64,000 nt of DNA from an uncultured Pseudomonadales bacterium (GCA_938036875.1 CALHVX010000023.1:1-64000); one strand, 5' to 3'. Counted from the first letter of the stretch, positions 43,750 to 54,534 are shown. Numbers and translations are program-made. The notes: a model not told the origin generated them from the letters alone.

Positions 43750-45417
43750 ATGCTCAAAACCATCACCACTATTGGCACCATGGCATCCTTAGCCATCGGG
43801 TTAGCCGCCTGCCAAGCCGAGGCACCATTGCCGAGCCCCGAAGTCAAGGCCATTGCTTCGGTTACTGGCGCAGAAGTTCGCGCGCACATGGAGATACTGG
43901 CAGCAGATGCGATGCAAGGGCGGGAGGCAGGAACCGAGCACTACCAAGCGGCAGCAGACTACGTTGCCGAGCAATACCGACTTATGGGCCTGGAGCCCAT
44001 GGGTGACCCTAATGGGCAAAAGAGGAGCTTCTTTCAAACCGTTCGATTTAAAGAAACGCGCTTGGTGCCTGAGTCTGCGCGTTTGGCTTTCCATAAAGAC
44101 GGGGTGACGCACCCATTAGCCTTTCGCGAGGATTTTATCCGGCGGGGCGGTTACGGCGAAGCCAACGAGGCGGTTAGGGCGGAACTCGCCTTTGTTGGGC
44201 ATGGCATTGTTGCCCCCGACATCGGGCATGACGACTACGCGGGCATTAACGTTGAAGGCAAAATCATTGTGGTGCTAAGCGGAGCACCCCCCGGTTTCGA
44301 CACCGACCGGCGCGCGTTCTATTCCTCCGGTCGAGGCAAAGCAACCAAAGCCGTTGAGCAAGGGGCGGTTGGCATGATCAGCTTGCGCACCCCAGTAGAT
44401 CAAAAACGTCGTCCTTGGGCTCGCTATCTGCCCGGGATCGGATCCGCCGGCATGCGCTGGCTCGGGGCAGATGGCAACCCCCACCAAGGCTTTGTAGAGC
44501 TCAAAGGCAGCGCGATTCTCAGTGAAAGCGGCGCCGAAAAACTCTTTGCGTTATCTGGCACTGACCTTCCCGCGTTGTTCGAAAAACACGCGGCCGGTGG
44601 CACTGGCAGCTTCGATCTTGGCGTGTCTGCATCACTGGCGCGAACGTCCACACAGCGCGAGGTGAGCTCAGCCAACGTAGTAGGGGTGCTCAGAGGCAGT
44701 GATCCAACCCTGAACGGTGAGTTTGTCGTCTACACCGGCCACCTGGATCACATCGGCTTACGCCCTGGTAAAAACGGGGACGACATTCACAACGGCGCCT
44801 ACGACAACGCCGCTGGGGTTGGCGCCATCTTAGAAATTGCCCAAGCCATGGCATCACAAGCCACCGCCCCACGCCGCTCGGTCATCTTTGCTATGGTGAC
44901 GGGTGAAGAGAAGGGCTTGCAGGGTTCATCCTACTTCACTCGGAATCCACCCGTACCCGCCAGCCAACTGATAGCCAACATCAACATCGACATGCCGTAC
45001 TTTGGGTTCCCTATCAAAGATATTCACGCCTTTGGCGCGGAGCACTCAACCCTGTTAGCACCAGTAACACGCGCCGCGGAGCAGCTGGGGATGGAGGTAA
45101 CCCCAGATCCAAAGCCAGAAGAAGTGCGGTTTATTCGTTCGGACCAATTTTCCTTTGTACGCGAGGGTGTTCCAGCGGTAGCTTTTAAAGCGGGTATGCA
45201 GTCGTCGGATCCAAACATTGATGGGGAAGCAGCACTCAACGACTTTTTGAAGAATCACTACCACCAGCCCAGCGATGACCTAACGCTACCCTATAGCGCG
45301 GAAAGTGCAGAGCGTTTTACTCAAGCTGCATTGCTGATGGGGTTGTTTGTCGCGGATGCTGCGGAGCGACCACGGTGGATCGCCGACGATTTCTTTGGCA
45401 ATCGATTTGCCAAGTAG
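43750..45417 (+). CDS. M28-family metallopeptidase, predicted lipoprotein
   Basis: About 555 residues from the ATG at 43750 (GGAG upstream). The lipobox GLAAC places lipidation at about Cys21. A PA-like insert at roughly 130-230 precedes the M28 catalytic core, with zinc ligands in TGHLDHIG (about 330), AYDNAAGVG (about 352), the catalytic GEEKG (about 384), NINIDMP, and the final NHYHQPSDDL. These are aminopeptidases or carboxypeptidases acting on peptides in the periplasm or outside the cell. It stands alone between two acetyltransferase genes. Confidence 0.93.
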   Translation: MLKTITTIGTMASLAIGLAACQAEAPLPSPEVKAIASVTGAEVRAHMEILAADAMQGREAGTEHYQAAADYVAEQYRLMGLEPMGDPNGQKRSFFQTVRFKETRLVPESARLAFHKDGVTHPLAFREDFIRRGGYGEANEAVRAELAFVGHGIVAPDIGHDDYAGINVEGKIIVVLSGAPPGFDTDRRAFYSSGRGKATKAVEQGAVGMISLRTPVDQKRRPWARYLPGIGSAGMRWLGADGNPHQGFVELKGSAILSESGAEKLFALSGTDLPALFEKHAAGGTGSFDLGVSASLARTSTQREVSSANVVGVLRGSDPTLNGEFVVYTGHLDHIGLRPGKNGDDIHNGAYDNAAGVGAILEIAQAMASQATAPRRSVIFAMVTGEEKGLQGSSYFTRNPPVPASQLIANINIDMPYFGFPIKDIHAFGAEHSTLLAPVTRAAEQLGMEVTPDPKPEEVRFIRSDQFSFVREGVPAVAFKAGMQSSDPNIDGEAALNDFLKNHYHQPSDDLTLPYSAESAERFTQAALLMGLFVADAAERPRWIADDFFGNRFAK

Positions 45418-45432
45418 CCTTAGAAACGCTCG

Positions 45433-45924
45433 CTAGTTAAGGTACGGTCTGATTTCTCGGAGTAGTGAGGCATTGTCCGAGAAACCCGCCCGTGTCCAAA
45501 AAGGTGTGCTTGTCTCGCTAGGCCAAAGCACTAGGAACTCTAGGTTCGCCGCCAATGCCCATGGCGCAACATGTTGCAACAGCGCAGCCCCAATACCTCG
45601 GTTTCGGAAAGCCGGCTTTGTATAAACGTTGGTCAGGTAACCAAACGCATCTTCCGGTGCGCTTGGTTTTGGGAGTTTTTCAATACGTTGGATATAGATG
45701 TGTGAAACCACTGCACCATCATCCACTGCACACCAAACAAACCAGCTCGACAAAAATCTAGGCTCAAGCCAAGCAACAAAGGATTCCATAAATACCCGCT
45801 GATCTTGCTGGGCGGGTGCTTGGCCATCTTCAAGCCACAAAGCCCAACGCATGCGGGCAAGCTGTGGGAGTTCTTCAAGGTTGGCAAGGCGGTAGTCCAT
45901 AGTGACAGCATGTCCGCTTGGCAT
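45433..45924 (-). CDS. GNAT-family N-acetyltransferase
   Basis: A 163-residue acetyltransferase with MDYRLANLEELPQLARMRW at the start, YLTNVYTKPAFRNRGIGAAL giving the acetyl-CoA loop RNRGIG, and LWPSETSTPFWTRAGF. It may start at an internal ATG (45900). It is convergent with the M28 peptidase gene and upstream of nothing on its strand. Substrate unknown. Confidence 0.83.
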   Translation of the reverse strand: MPSGHAVTMDYRLANLEELPQLARMRWALWLEDGQAPAQQDQRVFMESFVAWLEPRFLSSWFVWCAVDDGAVVSHIYIQRIEKLPKPSAPEDAFGYLTNVYTKPAFRNRGIGAALLQHVAPWALAANLEFLVLWPSETSTPFWTRAGFSDNASLLREIRPYLN

Positions 45925-45986
45925 TTGCGTTGCAAACCCAAGCGAACACCAAACCTATGAACGCGATTTGGTCAGGGTGCAAACCC

Positions 45987-48434
<2,448 letters not shown>

Positions 48435-48475
48435 TTAGTGCGTTTATCCATCGTTTTGACGCAAGTTGATGGTTT

Positions 48476-49621
48476 CTATTGCCGGGTGACCACACCATGT
48501 TCCACGTGGAACACTCGGACATCCTGCATTGGGAAATCATCCCCCAGTACCGGCATATCGGTACTGGTTGCCAATATTTGGCAATTCATCTCATCTAATA
48601 GCTGGTAGAACCGTCGATTGTGATCCCCATCCAATTCAGCGCCTACATCATCGATCAAGAATGCGCTGCGCTGGTTCTTAGATTCCATCAAGTGCTGGGC
48701 CTGACTCACTAGTAGTGCAAGCGCGACCGTTTTTCCCTGTCCCCTAGATAACACCGCGTTGGCCGGGGCGTCGCCTATAGTTAACTTTATGTCCGCACGC
48801 TGAGGACCAATCTGCGTGGCCCCATATTTTACCTCGCGAGCCAAATTTTCGCTCAATAATTTCACCAGTAGAGCACCTGATTTCTCGCTATCTAGGGCTT
48901 CTGAGGCGCTCTCATCCGGCGATAGATACCCAGGGTCGAAGCTGAGATTAACCGCTAATTCTGAATCCAATTTCGCAAGCACCACCTCGAAGTAGGGCTG
49001 CCACTCGCCGATATAGGTATGTCTGTGACTATTGATCTGTTGGGCTAGCTCAACAAACTGAGCGGTCCAAACGTCCAGTTCTGGAGTGACCGATGACAGG
49101 CGACCGCTACACCCTTTAAGCAAGACGTTCCTTTGCTTGAGCACTTTATTAAATTGCTGGGATAGCCCACCATAATCATGTTTCACGTGGAACACTCCCC
49201 AGTTAAGAAATCCCCGACGTTCCGATGGTCCTTCAAACACCAGATCGCTAACATTAGGCAACATCAGTTGGATTGGGAGTTGCCTGGCAAGTACTGACAG
49301 CCTGGGCTCTTTGGCACCGTTGATATGAAGGTCCGTACCCCCGCGAAAGCGCTTTATCAGCCCTACTTTCGAGATTTCCGGGGTTTTATGGCCTAAATCC
49401 ACCGCCGAGCGAATCAACAGCTCTTTTGTGCCTTGGGTAAGTAGGTGGCTGAGCCTCGGCGTACGAAAGCTACGTCCACGTGCTAGCAGATGAATAGCTT
49501 CCAAAATGGCGGTTTTTCCAGCCCCGTTGGGGCCTATAAAGAGGTTGAGTCCTGGACCCAGCTCAGCAGCAGCTGCCGCTAGGTTTCGAACTCGCTCAAT
49601 ATGAAAACTCTGAAATTGCAT
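48476..49621 (-). CDS. recF: DNA replication and repair protein RecF
   Basis: A 381-residue SMC-like ATPase (E. coli 357): Walker A FIGPNGAGKTAIL (about 29-41), signature LSRGQGKTVALALL, Walker B FLIDDVGAELD, D-loop region. It loads RecA at gaps through RecOR. Two parS-like 16-mers lie inside the coding sequence and translate as VFHVKH (about residues 143-148) and VFHVEH (about 370-375); the second forms part of a short C-terminal extension ending in VEHGVVTRQ. It lies between dnaN and gyrB. Confidence 0.97.
   Translation of the reverse strand: MQFQSFHIERVRNLAAAAAELGPGLNLFIGPNGAGKTAILEAIHLLARGRSFRTPRLSHLLTQGTKELLIRSAVDLGHKTPEISKVGLIKRFRGGTDLHINGAKEPRLSVLARQLPIQLMLPNVSDLVFEGPSERRGFLNWGVFHVKHDYGGLSQQFNKVLKQRNVLLKGCSGRLSSVTPELDVWTAQFVELAQQINSHRHTYIGEWQPYFEVVLAKLDSELAVNLSFDPGYLSPDESASEALDSEKSGALLVKLLSENLAREVKYGATQIGPQRADIKLTIGDAPANAVLSRGQGKTVALALLVSQAQHLMESKNQRSAFLIDDVGAELDGDHNRRFYQLLDEMNCQILATSTDMPVLGDDFPMQDVRVFHVEHGVVTRQ
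48498..48513. promoter_or_regulatory. parS-like site 1 (inside recF)
   Basis: The sequence TGTTCCACGTGGAACA is a perfect 16-bp palindrome and matches the ParB-binding parS consensus used in Pseudomonas-type chromosomes (TGTTnCACGTGnAACA). It lies 22 bp from the recF stop, about 4.7 kb left of the oriC boxes. ParB, encoded at 61.4 kb, should load here. Confidence 0.9.
49179..49194. promoter_or_regulatory. parS-like site 2 (inside recF)
   Basis: TGTTTCACGTGGAACA, one base from a perfect palindrome and matching the bacterial parS consensus TGTTTCACGTGAAACA at 15 of 16 positions. It is 681 bp from site 1, an exact multiple of three, so both copies are read in the same codon phase. About 4 kb left of the oriC boxes. 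Confidence 0.9.
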
Positions 49622-49675
49622 CTAGCCTAACCAGATTAGGGTAGGCATAAGGGATAACGCGCGATATTTAGGGGC

Positions 49676-50779
49676 TTACAGCCGCATCGGCATAACAACA
49701 TACACCGCGTCTTCGTTTCCTGGACCTTCCACCAGCGCACTGCTATTTGCATCCGAGACACTAATACGCACTTGGTCAGTACCCAACACACCAAGAATTT
49801 CTTGGAGATAGCTGACGTTAAATCCGATCTCGAGGTGATCACCGCTATATTCCACGGCCACCACTTCCTCCGCCTCTTCTTGCTCGGGGTTATTGGCCTG
49901 AATGGTCAATTGATCGTTGTCTAAGAGCAGCCTGACGCCCCGATACTTCTCATTCGATAGGATAGACGCGCGCTGGCAGCTTTGGCGCAGGGTTTCACGG
50001 TCCGCGACCATACTTCGCGAGCTATCGCGTGGGATCACTTTGTCGTATTCGGGAAATTTTCCGTCAACTAACTTGGTAGTTAGCTCGTACCCTTCACGAC
50101 TCACGGTTAGATGATTGGCACCTAAGCGTAAACTGACGGTTTCATCCTTTTCATCCAACAATCGACTTAACTCGATCACGCCTTTTCGAGGAATGATCGC
50201 GTGAGTAACGCCGCTACCATCATTGCTTGCCGGTAAGGTACACATCGCTAGGCGGTGGCCATCGGTAGCAACAGTGCGAGTATGATCACCGGTCACTTCC
50301 AACAACATGCCATTCAGGAAGTACCGAACATCTTGCTGAGCCATAGAGAAGCTGACGCGATCTAACAATCGGCGCAGATCCCCTTGCTCCATATTGAGCT
50401 CTATATTCCCTGGACCGCTCTCGATGCTGGGGAAATCGGCTACTGGTAAAGTAGCTAGCGTAAAACGGCTTCTACCCGACTTAACGATCGCTCGGTCGGC
50501 TTTGATTTCCACGGAAACCGAACTTCCGTCCGGGAGGGAGCGCCAAATATCCGCAAGTTTCCTAGCGGGAAGCGTCGCCTCACCTTCGGTCTGGATATCC
50601 ACTTCACCAGTACGACAACGAAGTTCCACCTCAAGGTCTGTGCCCGTTAGCGACAAAACGCCGTCTTTGGCCACCACCAACAGGTTCGCCAATACAGGTA
50701 AAGTTTGGCGCCGCTCAACAACACCGTTCACCAATTGCAGTGATCGCAACAGGGTTTCTCGGTCGGTAGAAAATTTCAT
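49676..50779 (-). CDS. dnaN: DNA polymerase III beta sliding clamp
   Basis: A 367-residue protein with the three-fold clamp layout: MKFSTDRETLLRSLQLVNGV at the N-terminus, ATDGHRLAMC in domain 2, and the hydrophobic C-terminal YVVMPMRL that forms the protein-binding cleft. The start ATG has CAGG seven bases upstream. It is 271 bp after dnaA, so it probably has its own promoter as well. Confidence 0.98.
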   Translation of the reverse strand: MKFSTDRETLLRSLQLVNGVVERRQTLPVLANLLVVAKDGVLSLTGTDLEVELRCRTGEVDIQTEGEATLPARKLADIWRSLPDGSSVSVEIKADRAIVKSGRSRFTLATLPVADFPSIESGPGNIELNMEQGDLRRLLDRVSFSMAQQDVRYFLNGMLLEVTGDHTRTVATDGHRLAMCTLPASNDGSGVTHAIIPRKGVIELSRLLDEKDETVSLRLGANHLTVSREGYELTTKLVDGKFPEYDKVIPRDSSRSMVADRETLRQSCQRASILSNEKYRGVRLLLDNDQLTIQANNPEQEEAEEVVAVEYSGDHLEIGFNVSYLQEILGVLGTDQVRISVSDANSSALVEGPGNEDAVYVVMPMRL

Positions 50780-50840
50780 GATTTGCCTGGCTCAGAGTTG
50801 CATTTAGATTGCATGGAAGTTGCACTAAGTAGGATTGCAC
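50780..50840 (-). promoter_or_regulatory. dnaN leader with four phased TTGCAY repeats
   Basis: On the plus strand TTGCA(T/C) occurs at 50798, 50809, 50820 and 50835; the first three are spaced exactly 11 bp apart, about one helical turn. In the transcript direction they read RTGCAAY. A 12-codon frame (ATG at 50814) ends in a TGA overlapping the dnaN ATG. The role is unknown; it could be a protein-binding array or a coupled leader peptide. Confidence 0.4.
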
Positions 50841-51050
50841 TACGGTTGGTCGATGCCTATTCCTTCGCCGCATCGCGCAGACACTATTAACGGACATTCC
50901 TGTCCTAGGATCAAGCGCTCAGTTGATAGTACCGAGTTATAAGGTCGACTAGCCTTCTTGTTTACTAGCTGGGTTGCTCGTGCCCCGCGGCCGAAAAGGC
51001 GAGGAGTAAGCGGCAACCCGGATAAAGCGAATTACCGGTTACTCGGCAAT

Positions 51051-52391
51051 CTATCCAGCCACTAGACGCGACAAGTTTCGATAATCTTCGCTGACCCCAG
51101 GGGTCGTCTCACGAAGTTCAATAATCTTACGACAAGCGTGCATCACGGTTGTGTGGTCTCGGCCACCAAAGGCGTCACCAATTTCTGGCAACGAATGGCT
51201 GGTGAGCTCTTTGGCTAAATACATGGCCATTTGCCGTGGTCGAGCAATAGTCCGACTGCGTCGCTTGGACAGCATATCGGCCATCTTGATGTTGTAGTAC
51301 TCGGCAACCACACGCTGAATGTTCGGGATAGAAACCTGACGGTCTTGAATCGCAAACAGATCTCGCAATGCTCGACGTACCTGAGGGATGCTAATCGCCT
51401 GGCCGGTAAACTGCGCATTGGCAATAACCCGGCGCAATGCACCTTCAAGCTCACGAACGTTGGAGCGAATACGCTCACCAATAAAGAAGGCAACTTCGGG
51501 GTCCAAATTGACCTGGTCTGCTTCCGCCTTCTTCATGAGGATCGCTACACGCGTTTCAAGCTCCGGTGGCTCAACCTCAACGGTAAGACCCCAAACAAAG
51601 CGCGACTTTAAACGCTCCTCTAACCCATCAATTTCTCGTGGGTAACGATCGCAGGTCAGCACCATTTGGTTATCGCGTTCTAGCAACCCGTTAAAGACGT
51701 TAAAGAACTCTTCTTGTGAACGCAGCTTCTTAGCGAAGAACTGAATGTCATCGATCAGCAGCGCATCGATAGAGTGATAGTAATCGGCAAACTCTTTCAT
51801 CGTGCCACGCTGTAAGGCGTTCACCATGTCTTGTACAAACCGCTGGGAATGCACGTACACCACTCGGGCGCTGGGATTGTTTTCGCGAATGGCGTTGCCC
51901 ACGGCGTGCATCAAGTGCGTCTTGCCCAACCCAACACCGCCGTACAACAACAGTGGGTTGTAAGATAAACCGGCATTGACCGCCACTTGCGATGCAGCAG
52001 CAAAACCCAGCTCGTTAGACTTACCTTTGACAAAAGAGTCAAAGGTGAAATCGGATTGTAAGCGATGGCTGGTCCTAACTTTCGGACCGCCACTGCCGTC
52101 CGCGCGTAGTGGTGCTGCTTTGCTGTCGTCTAAGTTGCCAACATCTAGTTGAACTTGATCGCGCGACAACTCATCGCCATCATCGCCAAGGGACTCTTCC
52201 TGCAGCAGCGTAATAATACGCTCCAAAAAATCCGCTCGAATTTTGTTCTTTACGTAACGGTTAGGGGCGAGTATCTCGATCCCCGCGTCACCTTGCCTAA
52301 CTTGCAGTGGACGTATCCACGTATTGTAATGCTGAGACGAAAGTTCATCCTGCAGCCGATCCAGGCATTTCTGCCATACGGTACTCGCCAC
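51051..52391 (-). CDS. dnaA: Chromosomal replication initiator DnaA
   Basis: A 446-residue initiator from a GTG at 52391, chosen because the next residues ([16 protein letters not shown]) then align with the usual DnaA N-terminus; ATG at 52427 would add 12 residues. Domain I ends with WIRPLQV. AAA+ domain: [19 protein letters not shown] (Walker A), [12 protein letters not shown] (Walker B), [15 protein letters not shown]. Domain IV: the DnaA signature [15 protein letters not shown]. It melts oriC and regulates its own transcription; a DnaA-box-like sequence lies at 52466-52474 upstream. Confidence 0.97.
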   Translation of the reverse strand: MASTVWQKCLDRLQDELSSQHYNTWIRPLQVRQGDAGIEILAPNRYVKNKIRADFLERIITLLQEESLGDDGDELSRDQVQLDVGNLDDSKAAPLRADGSGGPKVRTSHRLQSDFTFDSFVKGKSNELGFAAASQVAVNAGLSYNPLLLYGGVGLGKTHLMHAVGNAIRENNPSARVVYVHSQRFVQDMVNALQRGTMKEFADYYHSIDALLIDDIQFFAKKLRSQEEFFNVFNGLLERDNQMVLTCDRYPREIDGLEERLKSRFVWGLTVEVEPPELETRVAILMKKAEADQVNLDPEVAFFIGERIRSNVRELEGALRRVIANAQFTGQAISIPQVRRALRDLFAIQDRQVSIPNIQRVVAEYYNIKMADMLSKRRSRTIARPRQMAMYLAKELTSHSLPEIGDAFGGRDHTTVMHACRKIIELRETTPGVSEDYRNLSRLVAG

Positions 52392-52465
52392 CCAAAGCCC
52401 CCAAAAACTTGAACCTACTTGCGCCATCTCTACGCATCGTACGGTTGTGTCAATTCCATTTTTTC

Positions 52466-52474
52466 TTGTCCACA
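52466..52474 (+). promoter_or_regulatory. DnaA-box-like site upstream of dnaA
   Basis: TTGTCCACA, one mismatch to TTWTNCACA, 75 bp upstream of the chosen dnaA start and next to a TTGACA on the minus strand (52448-52453). This position is suitable for DnaA autorepression; that is inference. Confidence 0.5.
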
Positions 52475-53104
52475 TCACACAGACTCGATATCTAAACAGC
52501 TGCTGTGATGTTACGGATTGGTTTGCTTCGAGCTGTGAAACCTGAACCTTTCACTTTACTGCGGAGTCAACTTCGAGAGTGCTACTGATCCTTGCCAGGC
52601 ACCACACAAATTTCCAATCAAAAAAACCCTTTCTTTTTCTCTGAAGTCAACTTCAGGATCACACGATAAATTCTCTACGGAATTTTATTTTTTCTTTCTT
52701 GATTCTTACTTTTTTCTTTGCTTGATTTTTTTCTTTGGCTCTTACTAAGAGTTTGCTGAGTAGCTGATGCTTTAGCGGTTAGCAACCGGTTCTTGTAAGT
52801 ATTTTTCCAGTATTTAGCGACTGCTAGCGTTCTATCATCGTTCTATGAGCTGCTGTTAGTTGCCTACACTTGGGTAAACTTTTGCCTTTCTATCGTGCAA
52901 CGATTCCCGTCGTTGTTGCGCGTTACTGCGGCGCGTTTAAGAGAGCACATTCTAGCCAGAGACCATGAGCCAACGCCACGCAAAAATCACAATTTTTTGG
53001 TATTAATTTTTAGGCTGAGCAATTTCAAAAACTTACCGCGCATCCATAGTTAGAGTTCTACCAATCTGGTACCGGGGGAATTGTTAGCAAACATTGGCAC
53101 AACC

Positions 53105-53113
53105 TGTGGATAA
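53105..53113 (-). promoter_or_regulatory. Perfect DnaA box
   Basis: TGTGGATAA on the plus strand, that is TTATCCACA on the minus strand: the high-affinity R-type consensus. It is the best box in the origin region and sits next to the AT-rich stretch at 52981-53035. Confidence 0.85.
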
Positions 53114-53426
53114 CTTTAGCCCCCCCACTGGGGTCCAATTTCTACACTTGTTATCCTTGGGTAACGCCCAAGATATACGCTAGTTGTCCACAGACTTTGC
53201 AGCCAAACAACGTAAGCCAAAGCAGTAGCTTAGGTGAGTTACCCACACAAATATCCGCCTCAATAACTACAACAACAATTTCTTTATCTAAAAAAACCTA
53301 CTACTTAAGCAGGGCCAAATCTGTGGACAACTCGAATTTAAGGAAAGTTTGGTTAGCGTTATGGTTTGGTTAGCAGGCAAGCTCTAACCTCATAGTTGGA
53401 TGCCAAAAGATGCTGAAAAGACCAAA

Positions 53427-53452
53427 AGTTTGATCAGGCGCCAGATCAAACT
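53427..53452. promoter_or_regulatory. 26-bp near-perfect palindrome upstream of the rpmH promoter
   Basis: AGTTTGATC-A-GGCGCC-A-GATCAAACT: every base pairs across the centre except one A/A pair. It ends 8 bp before the rpmH -35 box, its centre about 56 bp upstream of the expected transcription start. There is no T-tract, so it is a protein site rather than a terminator. Each arm holds a GATC. Confidence 0.65.
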
Positions 53453-53460
53453 ATAGCCAA

Positions 53461-53489
53461 TTGACACCAAGCCCCAAGGCCCCTAAAAT
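53461..53489 (+). promoter_or_regulatory. Sigma70 promoter of rpmH
   Basis: TTGACA (53461-53466), a 17-bp spacer and TAAAAT (53484-53489), close to the ideal sigma70 promoter. The expected start is near 53496, about 24 bp before the rpmH ATG. Confidence 0.8.
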
Positions 53490-53519
53490 CCCGCACCCAA
53501 TTTGTACCACCGAGCCAGC

Positions 53520-53660
53520 ATGAAGCGTACTTTTCAACCCAGCAACATTAAGCGTAATCGTACTCACGGTTTTCGAGCTCGAATGGCGACCAAAGCTGGT
53601 CGACGCGTGATCAATGCCCGTCGTGCCAAAGGTCGAAAGCGCCTCTCCGTCAGCGGTTAG
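53520..53660 (+). CDS. rpmH: Ribosomal protein bL34
   Basis: A 46-residue, Arg/Lys-rich protein: [20 protein letters not shown] at the start, then [20 protein letters not shown] and a short LSVSG tail. This is the universal L34 sequence. A strong promoter lies just upstream. The ribosome site is weak. It is the first gene of the rightward rpmH-rnpA-yidD-yidC-mnmE cluster. A 6-bp hairpin (53677-53693, AGGTGG/CCACCT) follows the stop and could act as an attenuator before rnpA. Confidence 0.97.
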   Translation: MKRTFQPSNIKRNRTHGFRARMATKAGRRVINARRAKGRKRLSVSG

Positions 53661-53676
53661 GGCCCAAACGTGACTA

Positions 53677-53693
53677 AGGTGGGGTAACCACCT
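53677..53693 (+). terminator. Small hairpin between rpmH and rnpA
   Basis: AGGTGG, loop GGTAA, CCACCT: a perfect 6-bp stem with 5-nt loop, 16 bp after the rpmH stop. No U-run follows, so it is at most a partial terminator or a processing/stability element setting the rpmH:rnpA ratio. Confidence 0.35.
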
Positions 53694-53771
53694 CGCCATT
53701 TGATGTCCTGGTAGCGGTTTAATGCCCCTGCCTGGCGATTTCCTCAGCTTACCGAACATGACCCTCTGTCA

Positions 53772-54149
53772 ATGATCCCAGGCTGTAGCTCCCTAGGTTT
53801 CCCTCGATCGGTCCGTATGACCGATGCAAAGCAATTTGAAGCGGTTTTTCGACGTCCTGAGTTTAAAAAACACGCTGGGGCGTTACGCATTCGGGCGCGA
53901 GCGAATAGAATGCACGGCGCTCGTTTAGGCCTGGTCATTGCGAAACGTCAGGTTGCCAAGGCAAACGATAGAAATCGATTAAAACGGGTATGTCGCGAGA
54001 CCTTTCGCCTGCAGCACCAAAAGTTGCCCGCGGTGGATATTGTGGTCCAAGTGATGGCTAATCAGGGCAATCGGCAGTTAGCCGTTGCGCTTAGTGATAT
54101 TTTAGAAGAAGTAAGTACTTACTTTAGCTCTAAGTCAGGCCAGGTCTGA
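53772..54149 (+). CDS. rnpA: Ribonuclease P protein component
   Basis: A 125-residue basic protein from the ATG at 53772. FPRSVRMTDAKQFEAVFRRP is the normal N-terminal block, RLGLVIAKRQVAKANDRNRL and KRVCRETFRL carry the RNR motif of the RNA-binding helix. It assists the catalytic RNA in tRNA 5' maturation. Position after rpmH and before yidD is conserved across bacteria. Confidence 0.95.
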   Translation: MIPGCSSLGFPRSVRMTDAKQFEAVFRRPEFKKHAGALRIRARANRMHGARLGLVIAKRQVAKANDRNRLKRVCRETFRLQHQKLPAVDIVVQVMANQGNRQLAVALSDILEEVSTYFSSKSGQV

Positions 54150-54186
54150 ACGGTTCAGACTAACCCTGTCAAAAAAATAGTGATTG

Positions 54187-54534
54187 ATGATGTCAGAAAA
54201 CCGCCGACTCAATGCCAAACCAGCAACCCTATTGGTTGCTGTTGTCGCCTGTGTGAACCGTGCGTTGGGTCAAGTGCTGCAGTGGCTGGTGCGGTTGTAT
54301 CAACTCACGCTCAGCCCTTTTATAGGCAATCAGTGCCGCTTTCACCCGACCTGCTCCCACTATGCGATGGAGTCATTGCAACGCCATGGTCCATGGCGCG
54401 GTAGTTGGTTAGCCGCAACCCGCCTTTGTCGTTGCCACCCTTTAGCTGAGGGTGGTGTTGACCTGGTCCCAAATTCGAGCCCGGCACGCGGATTGCCGCC
54501 CGCTCAACAACCGCACGTCGAGGAAGCTCTATGA
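54187..54534 (+). CDS. yidD: Membrane protein insertion efficiency factor YidD
   Basis: About 115 residues from the ATG at 54187 (the next codon is also ATG). Family core: [54 protein letters not shown] with the conserved cysteines. The C-terminal tail is longer and Pro-rich. YidD is a membrane-associated helper of YidC. Its stop overlaps the yidC start (ATGA). Confidence 0.93.
   Translation: MMSENRRLNAKPATLLVAVVACVNRALGQVLQWLVRLYQLTLSPFIGNQCRFHPTCSHYAMESLQRHGPWRGSWLAATRLCRCHPLAEGGVDLVPNSSPARGLPPAQQPHVEEAL

Larger units (their letters stand above)
52392..53519. other. Chromosomal replication origin oriC between dnaA and rpmH
   Basis: A 1.1-kb gene-free region between divergent dnaA and rpmH, where Pseudomonas-type origins lie. 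DnaA boxes (TTWTNCACA): a perfect one at 53105-53113 (TGTGGATAA, minus), and single-mismatch copies at 53184-53192 (TTGTCCACA), 53239-53247 (TTACCCACA), 53322-53330 (TGTGGACAA, minus) and 52466-52474 (TTGTCCACA). AT-rich candidates for the unwinding element flank the cluster at 52981-53035 and 53262-53310. A pyrimidine-rich block with three TTTTTTCTTT copies (52688, 52710, 52727) and two AGTCAACTTC copies (52565, 52645) lie closer to dnaA. The core origin is most likely 52980-53340. Confidence 0.88.

Noticed and set aside
48476-49621. Treating the two CACGTG palindromes in recF as chance E-box-like sequences
   Set aside because: Both extend to the full 16-bp parS consensus and a ParB gene is close by, so chance is unlikely; kept as findings.
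50715-50897. A 60-codon minus-strand frame across the dnaN start
   Set aside because: It runs out of frame through the beginning of dnaN and has no supporting features; the phased repeats explain the interesting part.
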